NCBI RefSeq assembly: GCF_014306625.1
Contig: NZ_JACRYL010000017.1
Location: forward strand, 55,196 to 90,749
Direction: 5' to 3'
Length of the DNA stretch: 35,554 bases
Source of the DNA: Pedobacter fastidiosus
Lineage (GTDB): Bacteria; Bacteroidota; Bacteroidia; Sphingobacteriales; Sphingobacteriaceae
Part shown: piece by piece, positions 25,196 to 33,062 of the stretch
Position numbering within the stretch: the stretch's first letter is position 1
Layout of the letters: every line of letters starts with the position of its first letter
Translations under genes and position numbers: made by a program
The notes under the pieces: generated by a model
What the model saw: only the letters and a program-made list of their open reading frames with translations
The model's database searches: none
What the model was told of the DNA's origin: nothing

Positions 25196-25289
25196 TATAT
25201 TATTTATTGTTTTTTATTTTATAGCGATAAAGATGCTTTTTAAATTGTCTTGTGTATTTAGTGTCTTTGTGGTTAATTTACCTTCGGTG

Positions 25290-27302
25290 TTAATTAATCA
25301 TTTCCAACAACTCCGCGTCACTTATAATCGGAACATTTAACTTAGTTGCCTTTTCTAGTTTTGAAGGTCCCATGTTATCTCCAGCAACTAAATAATCTAA
25401 TTTACCAGAAATAGCACTTAATATTTTACCACCATTAGCTTCAATTAAATCTTTTAACTGATCGCGACTAAAGTTTTCAAAAACGCCCGAAATTACGAAT
25501 GTTTTTCCAATAAGTTTATCACTTGCAAGCTCAATTACGGTTTCTTCAATTTCAAAAGCCAATCCGGCTAATTTTAGCAATTCAATCTGCTTTATGTGCT
25601 CAGAATTTCCAAAATACTCAACGCAACTCTCCGCTATTCGCTGTCCAACCTCTTCAATTGAGATTAAATCGTCGACAGTTGCAGTAGAAAGATTATCGAT
25701 ATTTTTCACACCAGCCGCTAATTTTTTGGCAACCGTTTCGCCAACATATCTAATGCCTAAACCAAATAGCACTTTTTCGAAAGGCATTTGTTTAGATTTC
25801 TCTATACCTCCGAGCATGTTTTCTATAGAGCGTTCTCCAAAACGGTCGATGGTTTTCAATTGATCCGATTTTTGATATAAAGTGTATAAATCACTGATGT
25901 GGTTAATCAATCCACGCTTAAAAAAAGTTTCAATGGTTTCGTTGCCAAGCCCATCAATATTCATCGCTTTGCGAGATATAAAATGTTGAATTTTTCCAAC
26001 AATTTGTGGCGGACAACCTTCATCGTTAGGACAATAATGTACTGCTTCGCCTTCTTTTCTGATCAGTTCTGTTCCGCATTCTGGGCAATTGTGTAGATAA
26101 TGCACCTTGCTTGAATTAGGTAAGCGTTTATCTAAATTTACTTTGATAATCTTCGGAATAATTTCGCCACCTTTTTCTACAAAAACGGTATCGCCCTCAT
26201 GCAAGTCTAACCGTTCAATTTCGTTTGCATTATGCAAGGTTGCACGTTTAACGGTTGTGCCTGCAAGTAAAACAGGCTTTAAGTTAGCAACAGGTGTAAC
26301 TGCACCTGTACGCCCAACCTGATAAGTAACTTTTTCTAAAACGGTTTCAACTTCAGCTGCTTTGTATTTGTATGAAATAGCCCATCGTGGAGATTTTGAC
26401 GTAAAACCTAGTTCCTGCTGTTGAGCGAAGCTATTCACTTTAATTACAATTCCGTCGATATCGTAACTCAGTTTAAAGCGTTCGGTTTCCCAATGATGGA
26501 TAAAATTAAGAACATCATCAATATTGTTTACCAATCTATTATGTTCGCAAACATGGAAACCCCAATCTTTTACTGCGTTTAAACTTTCCCAATGGGTTTT
26601 AAATTCGTTATTATCCGTATAGAGAAAGTATATAAAACCATCTAAAGGGCGTTTGGCAACTTCTTTGCTGTCTTGCATTTTAATCGTGCCGGATGCAAAA
26701 TTTCTAGGGTTTGCATACTGAATTTCTCCCAATTCTTCTCTAGCTGCATTTAGCTTTAAAAAGGCGGCTTTATGCATAAAAATCTCACCACGAATTTCAA
26801 AATGTTCGGGTGCTTCGTTTGTTTTTATTTGATGGGGAACCGTATGAATCGTTCTTACATTATTGGTTACATCATCACCTTTAGTTCCATCGCCACGCGT
26901 AACAGCACGTACAAGTTTGCCATTTTCGTAAGTTAAACTGATGGATAGGCCATCAAATTTAAGCTCGCAAACGTATTGGAAATTATCGCCAATAGCTTTG
27001 CGAATCCGTTCATCAAAATCACGTAAATCTTGCTCGTTATAGGTATTTCCCAAAGAAAGCATAGGGTATTTATGCTTTACGGTAATGAAGTTTTTTGTAA
27101 TGTCGCCACCAACCCGCTGAGTAGGCGAATTTGGATCGGAAAATTGTGGATTGGCTTTTTCAAGCTCGTTTAGATGCGCTAATTTTTTATCGAACTCATA
27201 ATCGGCAATCGTAGGCATCGCCAACACATAGTAGTTATAATTATGTTGGTTAAGCTCGGCAACAAGAGCATCCATTTCTTCTTTTACTGCAAATAGCGAC
27301 AT
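25290..27302 (-). CDS. ligA: NAD+-dependent DNA ligase
   Basis: Seals nicks in replication and repair using NAD+. 670 residues, usual length. Ia/adenylation domain with the AMP-accepting lysine K115 in CELKFDGLS, SYDIDGIVIKVN (279-290), an OB fold after about 320, and a zinc finger with Cys 406, 409, 424 and 430. Helix-hairpin-helix repeats fall near 440-585 and a BRCT domain near 590-670. All expected domains are present. Its promoter is so close that the mRNA may be leaderless. Confidence 0.97.
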   Translation of the reverse strand: MSLFAVKEEMDALVAELNQHNYNYYVLAMPTIADYEFDKKLAHLNELEKANPQFSDPNSPTQRVGGDITKNFITVKHKYPMLSLGNTYNEQDLRDFDERIRKAIGDNFQYVCELKFDGLSISLTYENGKLVRAVTRGDGTKGDDVTNNVRTIHTVPHQIKTNEAPEHFEIRGEIFMHKAAFLKLNAAREELGEIQYANPRNFASGTIKMQDSKEVAKRPLDGFIYFLYTDNNEFKTHWESLNAVKDWGFHVCEHNRLVNNIDDVLNFIHHWETERFKLSYDIDGIVIKVNSFAQQQELGFTSKSPRWAISYKYKAAEVETVLEKVTYQVGRTGAVTPVANLKPVLLAGTTVKRATLHNANEIERLDLHEGDTVFVEKGGEIIPKIIKVNLDKRLPNSSKVHYLHNCPECGTELIRKEGEAVHYCPNDEGCPPQIVGKIQHFISRKAMNIDGLGNETIETFFKRGLINHISDLYTLYQKSDQLKTIDRFGERSIENMLGGIEKSKQMPFEKVLFGLGIRYVGETVAKKLAAGVKNIDNLSTATVDDLISIEEVGQRIAESCVEYFGNSEHIKQIELLKLAGLAFEIEETVIELASDKLIGKTFVISGVFENFSRDQLKDLIEANGGKILSAISGKLDYLVAGDNMGPSKLEKATKLNVPIISDAELLEMIN

Positions 27303-27306
27303 AAAA

Positions 27307-27338
27307 CAAACTTAGATAAAATTGTTCTTTTTTGCCAA
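27307..27338 (-). promoter_or_regulatory. Promoter of ligA
   Basis: On the minus strand, TTG (27338-27336), 21 bp, then TAAGTTTG (27314-27307), a full match to the Bacteroidota consensus. Only four bases separate the -7 box from the ATG (27302), so transcription should begin at or within a base or two of the start codon. Confidence 0.75.
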
Positions 27339-27401
27339 GTAATCATTACATCTAATTCAAATGATTATTACTTATTGTTCTCATTTTGCAAATAACATTA
27401 T

Positions 27402-28043
27402 TTAATATTTTAGCGCAGCTTCCAGATCCTCTTTTATAAATTCCCATTCCTTACTATAGAGACAGATTGGGTTTAGATCAAAATCTGCTTTTGTAAAATT
27501 TGAGAAATTCTTTATGATGATTTCTGGGTTATGTGTCCACTCAAAACGTAAGCGATGGAAATTAATCATTTCTGGAATTGTATAAAAACGTAACATCTCG
27601 TGCAAATCCCAAAAATCCTTTTTACGACCACCCCTTTGAACAACATCTATTTTCATTGCTACGATCTCTGGCTTTGTTGCTAGCCGAATATTATCTTCGA
27701 TGTAAACATCTTGAAAGAATGGATCCATACTGTAATAAATATCCAACTTAACCGCTTCAGAAATGCTATTTCCAATTAAGTATGACTTGCCCATAGCTGC
27801 ATTTCTGCCAAAATCTCCTGCAACATAACTGAAATCCTTTTTAAGATACGAGTCTATTAATGAAAAATCGATAGAGCCATAATCTGCATCAGTGAAAAGA
27901 TCGATATCTACTGATATTCGGTGTCCGAGGTATAAGCTCAAAGCTGTTCCGACAACTAAGCGAAATTCAGATAACTCTTTTGCGCTATTGAGTTTTAATA
28001 GTGATTCTTTCAATAAAGGACTTACGGTATTCCAGTAAAGCAT
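27402..28043 (-). CDS. AbiEii/AbiGii-type nucleotidyltransferase, putative toxin
   Basis: 213 residues of the AbiEii/AbiGii fold. The nucleotidyltransferase motif is VVGTALSLYLGHRISVDIDLF (30-50): the catalytic acidic pair is D46/D48, but the usual GGT glycine pair reads V31-G32. A later conserved block is TKPEIVAMKIDVVQRGGRKKDFWDLHEML (about 123-151). Related toxins transfer nucleotides to RNA targets such as tRNA ends; the target here is unknown. One base separates it from the upstream HTH gene, which supports a toxin-antitoxin pair. It does not look like ligA or any other neighbour. Confidence 0.8.
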   Translation of the reverse strand: MLYWNTVSPLLKESLLKLNSAKELSEFRLVVGTALSLYLGHRISVDIDLFTDADYGSIDFSLIDSYLKKDFSYVAGDFGRNAAMGKSYLIGNSISEAVKLDIYYSMDPFFQDVYIEDNIRLATKPEIVAMKIDVVQRGGRKKDFWDLHEMLRFYTIPEMINFHRLRFEWTHNPEIIIKNFSNFTKADFDLNPICLYSKEWEFIKEDLEAALKY

Positions 28044-28044
28044 G

Positions 28045-28539
28045 TTAATTAATCTTTAGGTTTTTTAAGATTTTAATTTCTTTTTGTCCAGAGGTTACAC
28101 CAGTTACTTTTTCCTTTCCGTAAAATCTTATTATTTCCTCTTTTTCTTTTTCATTACCTCGCTCAAATACCCGTTCAATTACTGCGATATATTGCTTTTG
28201 CCAATCAATTTTATTTATTTCTGTATCCCAAAAGAGTCCGTTCCGAAAAATGGATAGATCTGGACTATTTGAAATATTATTTTTTTCTTTTTCTTTTTTG
28301 ATATCGTGATAAACTTGAAAAATCAACATTGTACCTTCTTCAAATCCAAGTGCTTGATCAATTTTTAATGAAAGGCTTGTGGTAAGTCCTCTTTTTCCTT
28401 TTGTAATATCATTAAGTATTTGTGGATATTCTCTCAAACTAAGTGCAAAAGGACCTTTCTTTAAATTCCTTTTTGCGAGTTCCCTTTCTAAAATTAGTCC
28501 GGGATGGATGCCTTTATACTTATCTAGGAATGAGTTCAT
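28045..28539 (-). CDS. HTH (HigA/Xre-like) protein, putative antitoxin
   Basis: 164 residues. The N-terminal 70 residues form a helix-turn-helix resembling HigA-type antidotes (HPGLILERELAKRNLKKGPFALSLREYPQILNDITKGKRGLTTSLSLKIDQALGF). The C-terminal part is charged, with KKEKEKNN and ERVFERGNEKEKEEIIRFYG. I start at ATG 28539; the TTG two codons upstream lies in a promoter-like TATATTTG. Antitoxin first and toxin 1 bp later is the normal TA order. It differs from classical AbiEi antitoxins, so the pair is a variant of the AbiE arrangement. Confidence 0.75.
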   Translation of the reverse strand: MNSFLDKYKGIHPGLILERELAKRNLKKGPFALSLREYPQILNDITKGKRGLTTSLSLKIDQALGFEEGTMLIFQVYHDIKKEKEKNNISNSPDLSIFRNGLFWDTEINKIDWQKQYIAVIERVFERGNEKEKEEIIRFYGKEKVTGVTSGQKEIKILKNLKIN

Positions 28540-28542
28540 AGT

Positions 28543-28579
28543 CAAATATAAGCAAAAATGTTTATAAATAAATGTTTAT
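28543..28579 (-). promoter_or_regulatory. Promoter/operator region of the HTH-AbiEii pair
   Basis: A -7-like box TATATTTG reads on the minus strand at 28550-28543, three bases from the ATG. Upstream, AAATGTTTAT occurs twice (28556-28565 and 28570-28579, plus-strand reading) with a 14-bp period, a candidate operator for the HTH protein. No -33 TTG is seen. Confidence 0.4.
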
Positions 28580-28593
28580 TTTTTATGAATTTT

Positions 28594-29268
28594 TTAAATA
28601 AGTTTCGATTCAATTTCATAGAAGATATCCATAAAATCTTTCTCTAAAATGGTTTTGAAAATCCCAAGCTGTATAGTTAATTCAGCAAGCTGTTTTTCCT
28701 CTAAACTTTCTGGCCACAACCGCATGCAGATTCTATTTAAGGCGTAGCTTATATTTTCTAATTTTTGATAACTCAACAAATATTTACTGCTAATAAATCG
28801 TTCTAAAAAGCCAAAGAAAATAGCTGGATTATTAAGTTTACAATGTTCCAAGAAATCACTCAGCGAATCGTTTTTCACTGCACTTAATTTATCGTAGAAA
28901 TGATGAACCTGAATTAAATTATGCTCAATTAAAAGATGATCCAACAAAAGTTCTAATCCGATATGGGCTAAGAATGACGGTCTTATAGGTGTGTTTTCCA
29001 CAATAGGAATAATCAAAAACTTTAATTCAGTGGTTTTCTCTAAGAAAAAATTAGAGGAATGAAAAAGAAGATCTACAGCTAAGTGTCTTTTCCAACCATA
29101 TAATAAACTTTCTTCATCGGGATTGCCAATAAATAGAAATTCATTTTTTTGAGGGTATAAATTGGCCTCTTTGGAAGCATTTTTTATCAAATCGGGTAAC
29201 ACCGTTCCCATTACAATATTTGCATCAGCATTTAATCGATCGAAATAGTAATGAGATAAAAAGTTCAT
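28594..29268 (-). CDS. AcpH-like protein (putative acyl-carrier-protein phosphodiesterase)
   Basis: 224 residues. The N-terminus MNFLSHYYFDRLNADANIVMGTVLPDLIK and the His-rich pattern (YGWKRHLAVDLLFHSS; HIGLELLLDHLLIEHN) resemble the AcpH family, HD-like metal hydrolases that remove phosphopantetheine from acyl carrier protein. The match is by pattern only and is weak in the C-terminal half, so a different hydrolytic role or none is possible. It is a single gene divergent from the patatin-like gene, with 118 bp between the two starts. Confidence 0.55.
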   Translation of the reverse strand: MNFLSHYYFDRLNADANIVMGTVLPDLIKNASKEANLYPQKNEFLFIGNPDEESLLYGWKRHLAVDLLFHSSNFFLEKTTELKFLIIPIVENTPIRPSFLAHIGLELLLDHLLIEHNLIQVHHFYDKLSAVKNDSLSDFLEHCKLNNPAIFFGFLERFISSKYLLSYQKLENISYALNRICMRLWPESLEEKQLAELTIQLGIFKTILEKDFMDIFYEIESKLI

Positions 29269-29386
29269 GTTGCAAGATAATATTTAAATTATACGTAGAA
29301 AACATCAACTACAAAATATTGCCTTTCTAATTTGTATTGTTTTGTAAACTAATAATTTATAGATTTATTATACCAATAAACTAATC

Positions 29387-30673
29387 ATGCCTAATGATAA
29401 AAACTACCGGATTCTTTCTCTTGATGGAGGCGGATCTTGGGCGATCATCCAAGTTAAATGCTTACGCAGACTTTTTGCCGAAACTTTTGGTAATGCAGAT
29501 CCAACTGGACACGAAGTTTTGGCAGAGTTCGATCTGGTTGTGGCCAACAGTGGTGGAAGTTTGGTTGCGGCGGCAATGGCAGAAAATCTTCGGCTCTCCG
29601 AAATCGAGAAAATTTTCGATGACAAAGATTTAAGGAGTAGGGTGTTCTCCAAGCTTGGTTTTTTTGAAAAGAGCATTCTTTCTAGTGTTGCCCGGATTTT
29701 TAAAATCGGGGCTAAATATTCTACTAAACGTAAGCACGAAGCATTAAAAGAGATTTTAAATAAAATTGCGACAATCGATCTTAAAGATGTGCCTGCTTAT
29801 ATTTCGGTTCTGGGCAAAACCAAAACCCATTTTCTCATTATTGGCTACGATTATTATCGAAACCGTGCAGAGTTATTTAGAACTGACTGCGACAGTTTGG
29901 GTTCCACTTCATCAATAGAACAAAAGATTAGGAAAGGCCCTGCCAAAACACCGACAGATTGTGTGGTAAGTTTGGTAGAAGCCATTCATGCATCGAGCAC
30001 CGCACCCGTTAATTATTTTAACGAGCCGGCTATGTTTAAGGTAAATGATAAGCTTAAATATTACTGGGATGGTGGCGTAACGGGTAATAACAATCCTGTT
30101 TTAGCTGGCGTAGTAGAAGCCATTTGCAACAAAGAACAATATCAAATAGAGAACGTTCAAGTATTATCGATAGGTACCGGAACGGTTTCTCAGTTACAGT
30201 CTGATGAGGAAATCCCAGTTAAGTATTCAGAGCTTTTATCAAAAAAGGAAGAACCGGGTTTGATTCGGGATGTGCAGAAAATGAGTACGAGTATTTTAAA
30301 TGATCCACCAGATACTGCAACTTTTATTGCTTATATGATTTTAAATCCATCGATGCCAACCAAACCAATTGATTTTATTAGGATGAATCCAAATCTGCGA
30401 CCGATTTTAAGGGAAGATCCAACAAATAAAATGTGGGATTTACCTGTAGGTATTAATACCGAGGAATATGTTGCGCTTAACAAAATGGATATGGACGCTG
30501 TAGAAGACGAGGAAGTTAGCCTAATTAAAAAACTCTGTGATAACTGGCTCAATAACGAAGGTGTTCCAAACCAAACCATTAGAAGCGATGGAAGCTTAAA
30601 CTGTTTACTTGGTCATGCCGATTTTAACATCGCAAAAGCCGATTTTAAATCTTGGTTTAACCCGATAAACTAA
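29387..30673 (+). CDS. Patatin-like phospholipase family protein
   Basis: 428 residues with a full patatin core at 8-240. Oxyanion motif LDGGGSWAI (12-20), nucleophile Ser55 in ANSGGS (family G-x-S-x-G with the first Gly replaced by Ala), and catalytic Asp228 in WDGGVTGNNNP, so the Ser-Asp dyad is intact. GGGSW in place of GGGxRG lacks the usual Arg. It should hydrolyse acyl esters of lipids. No signal peptide, so cytoplasmic or membrane-associated. It sits alone between a divergent AcpH-like gene and tyrS, whose promoter overlaps its stop codon. Confidence 0.85.
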   Translation: MPNDKNYRILSLDGGGSWAIIQVKCLRRLFAETFGNADPTGHEVLAEFDLVVANSGGSLVAAAMAENLRLSEIEKIFDDKDLRSRVFSKLGFFEKSILSSVARIFKIGAKYSTKRKHEALKEILNKIATIDLKDVPAYISVLGKTKTHFLIIGYDYYRNRAELFRTDCDSLGSTSSIEQKIRKGPAKTPTDCVVSLVEAIHASSTAPVNYFNEPAMFKVNDKLKYYWDGGVTGNNNPVLAGVVEAICNKEQYQIENVQVLSIGTGTVSQLQSDEEIPVKYSELLSKKEEPGLIRDVQKMSTSILNDPPDTATFIAYMILNPSMPTKPIDFIRMNPNLRPILREDPTNKMWDLPVGINTEEYVALNKMDMDAVEDEEVSLIKKLCDNWLNNEGVPNQTIRSDGSLNCLLGHADFNIAKADFKSWFNPIN

Positions 30674-30675
30674 TT

Positions 30676-30707
30676 TTGCTGTAAACTGTGCTAAAATTTT
30701 ATCTTTG
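30676..30707 (+). promoter_or_regulatory. Promoter of tyrS
   Basis: TTG (30676-30678), 21 bp, TATCTTTG (30700-30707): a full consensus promoter, starting 3 bases after the patatin-gene stop codon. The expected leader is about 24 bases. Confidence 0.8.
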
Positions 30708-30735
30708 CACGCACAATAATTAATGTGTTTGTACA

Positions 30736-32022
30736 ATGACGAATTTTGTTGAAGAGTTAAGGTGGCGTGGCATGCTGCACGATATAATGCCGAATACTGA
30801 AGAAAAGTTAAAGGAAGGTATGACCTCTGGTTATATCGGTTTTGACCCTACTGCAGATTCACTGCATGTTGGCCACTTAACTCAAATCATGACGCTGATT
30901 CACTTTCAAAATGCTGGGCATAAGCCTTTTGCATTGGTTGGTGGTGCAACGGGTATGGTTGGCGATCCATCGGGGAAATCTGATGAACGTAATCTTCAAA
31001 CTCCAGAGATGGTTGAGCACAATCTTGCTGGAATGAAGCGTCAATTATCTAAATTTTTAACGTTTGAAGATGCTGGAAATGGTGCAATAATGGTTAACAA
31101 TGCCGATTGGTTTAAAAATATGAACTTTTTAGATTTTATTCGCGATGTTGGTAAACACATTACCGTTAATTACATGATGGCAAAAGATAGCGTTAAAAAA
31201 CGTTTGGAAGGCGATACAGGTATGTCGTTTACCGAATTTTGCTATCAATTGGTACAGGGCTATGATTTTTACTACTTATGGAAAAACCATAATTGTATGG
31301 TTCAAATGGGCGGCTCTGATCAATGGGGAAATATTGTTACGGGAACAGAACTTATTAGAAGAAAAGACCAGGGAACTGCTTATGCAATAACTACACAGCT
31401 AATTAAGAAAGCAGATGGAACCAAATTCGGTAAAACAGAAAGTGGGGCAATTTGGCTAGATCCTGAAAAAACATCTCCATATAAATTTTATCAGTTTTGG
31501 TTAAATGCATCAGATGATGATGTTAAAAAATGGATTAGAATTTTTACCTTAAAAAGTAAAAAGGAAATAGAAGCACTTGAGGTAGAGCATAACGTTGCGC
31601 CTCATTTACGAATTCTGCAAAAAGCTTTAGCTGAAGATATTACTATTAAAACCCACTCTTCTGAAGCATTGGAAACGGCAATTAAAACTTCTGAATTTCT
31701 TTTTGGAAATGGCTCTTTAGAGTTTTTGAAAAGCTTAACAGAAAATCAGGTAATTGATATGTTCGAAGGAATTCCGCAGTTTGCTCTTTCTAAATCAGAA
31801 TTAGCCAACGGAATTGATGCTGCAACATTATTGGCTGAAAAATCTACGGTAGCATCATCAAAAGGAGAAGCTAAGAAATTGATTCAAGGTGGCGGTGTAT
31901 CTATTAATAAAGAAAAGATTGCTGAAGTTGCTCAAATTTTTAACACTGAAAATTTAATTAACGATAAGTTTATTGTGGTTCAAAAAGGAAAGAAAAATTA
32001 TTTTCTTTTAATTGCTGAGTAA
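30736..32022 (+). CDS. tyrS: Tyrosyl-tRNA synthetase
   Basis: Class I aminoacyl-tRNA synthetase charging tRNA-Tyr. 428 residues. The HIGH-type motif is HVGH (44-47), the tyrosine pocket YIGFDPTADSLHVGHL and MGGSDQWGNIVTG (191-203) are present, and the KMSKS-type loop is KFGKT (230-234), as in bacterial TyrRS. An S4 RNA-binding domain spans about 350-428 (AKKLIQGGGVSINKEKI). Own promoter, and a strong terminator 20 bp after the stop. Confidence 0.97.
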   Translation: MTNFVEELRWRGMLHDIMPNTEEKLKEGMTSGYIGFDPTADSLHVGHLTQIMTLIHFQNAGHKPFALVGGATGMVGDPSGKSDERNLQTPEMVEHNLAGMKRQLSKFLTFEDAGNGAIMVNNADWFKNMNFLDFIRDVGKHITVNYMMAKDSVKKRLEGDTGMSFTEFCYQLVQGYDFYYLWKNHNCMVQMGGSDQWGNIVTGTELIRRKDQGTAYAITTQLIKKADGTKFGKTESGAIWLDPEKTSPYKFYQFWLNASDDDVKKWIRIFTLKSKKEIEALEVEHNVAPHLRILQKALAEDITIKTHSSEALETAIKTSEFLFGNGSLEFLKSLTENQVIDMFEGIPQFALSKSELANGIDAATLLAEKSTVASSKGEAKKLIQGGGVSINKEKIAEVAQIFNTENLINDKFIVVQKGKKNYFLLIAE

Positions 32023-32041
32023 TTCTTGAAAAATAACTTTT

Positions 32042-32073
32042 AAAAGTCTCAATGAAAATTGAGACTTTTTTTA
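32042..32073 (+). terminator. Rho-independent terminator after tyrS
   Basis: AAAAGTCTCAAT (32042-32053) pairs perfectly with ATTGAGACTTTT (32058-32069) around a GAAA tetraloop, then T. Confidence 0.95.
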
Positions 32074-32105
32074 TGAGCTATATTTTTTATTTCGGACAAA
32101 ATGTA

Positions 32106-32113
32106 TATATTTG
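32106..32113 (+). promoter_or_regulatory. -7 box of the Xre-RES operon
   Basis: TATATTTG matches TAnnTTTG; no TTG is seen at -33. The predicted start near 32118 leaves about 12 bases before ATG 32130 and excludes the in-frame TTG at 32121 as the likely start. Confidence 0.5.
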
Positions 32114-32129
32114 GGTATAATTGTCTGGT

Positions 32130-32609
32130 ATGAAAAGGAAATTAGAAAAATCTACATCAATAGTTGAGGAGCCAATGGTTGCTTATACAAGTATGAGTAC
32201 ACCAATGGTAGCCATGATGGGAAATACTTATGCTAACCCCACTGATTTTGATTTACTTAATCTTGCACGTAAGGGCATATCAAAAAAAGCTTTAACTGCA
32301 CTGGCTAAACAAATTTCTTTAACACTAGAAGAAATTGCAGGTATTCTACACATCTCAGAGCGTACCTTACAGCGTTATACGCCTACTACTTTAGTTAAAA
32401 CCGAATATGCCGATAGGGCCATTGAGCTTGCACGATTATACGAACGTGGTATTGAAGTTTTAGGAAGTGCTAAAGCTTTTAACAGTTGGGTTAAAATGCC
32501 AAACTTAGCGCTAAATGGTGAAGTTCCATTTAATTTGTTAGATACCCGCATTGGTTTTGAGATGGTTCTAAATATTTTAGGTAGAATAGAATACGGTGTT
32601 TTCAGCTAA
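32130..32609 (+). CDS. Xre/MbcA/ParS-type antitoxin
   Basis: 159 residues. A helix-turn-helix near 50-85 (ALTALAKQISLTLEEIAGILHISERTLQRY) is followed by the toxin-binding DUF2384/MbcA-ParS domain (RAIELARLYERGIEVLGSAKAFNSWVKMPNLALNGEVPFNLLDTRIGFEMVLNILGRIEYGVFS). The C-terminal tail should occlude the toxin active site, as known for the family. It overlaps the RES gene start as TAATG. It probably represses its own promoter. Confidence 0.9.
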   Translation: MKRKLEKSTSIVEEPMVAYTSMSTPMVAMMGNTYANPTDFDLLNLARKGISKKALTALAKQISLTLEEIAGILHISERTLQRYTPTTLVKTEYADRAIELARLYERGIEVLGSAKAFNSWVKMPNLALNGEVPFNLLDTRIGFEMVLNILGRIEYGVFS

Positions 32610-33061
32610 TGATTTTATATAGAATCTCTAATTGCAAACACGCAAAAGACCACAGTGGTGCAGGAGCTAAATTATTTGGGGGACGATGGAACTCAGTGGG
32701 TACACCATTGCACTACATGGCCAGCACCAGGGCCTTGGCTGCTTTAGAAGTTTTGGTGAATAAAAATTCAATGATTAATTCTGAGAATTTATGTCTAACT
32801 GTTTTTGAATTGCCAGAAAAGTCAATTCAATCATTAGATAAAGAAAGCCTTCCAGAAACTTGGAAAAATTATCCTGCACCAATAGCTTTAGCTAAGCTAG
32901 GAGATGCCTTTGTTAAAGAGAATGAATTTTTACTTCTAAAAGTACCATCCTCAATAATCGAAGATGAATTTAATTTTTTGATGAATGTAAATCACGTTTT
33001 AGTTGATGAAATTAAAATTATTGAGGTTAAGCCATTCAGTTTTGACAATAGGTTATTGTAA
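32609..33061 (+). CDS. RES-domain toxin
   Basis: 150 residues, a complete RES domain. The three name-giving residues are visible: Arg26 in FGGRWNS, Glu47 in ALEVLV, and Ser114/115 in KVPSSIIEDEFNFLMNVNH. Studied RES toxins degrade NAD+ by glycohydrolysis or phosphorolysis and stop growth until the antitoxin neutralises them. No key residue is lost, so it should be active. Its stop codon is one base from the stop of the converging LuxE-like gene, with no terminator between. Confidence 0.9.
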   Translation: MILYRISNCKHAKDHSGAGAKLFGGRWNSVGTPLHYMASTRALAALEVLVNKNSMINSENLCLTVFELPEKSIQSLDKESLPETWKNYPAPIALAKLGDAFVKENEFLLLKVPSSIIEDEFNFLMNVNHVLVDEIKIIEVKPFSFDNRLL

Positions 33062-33062
33062 C

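Noticed and set aside
23405..28570. Shared 15-mer AAATGTTTATAAATA at 23405 and 28556 as a common regulatory site
   Set aside because: Very AT-rich, different distance to genes and different orientation to them; chance is likely.
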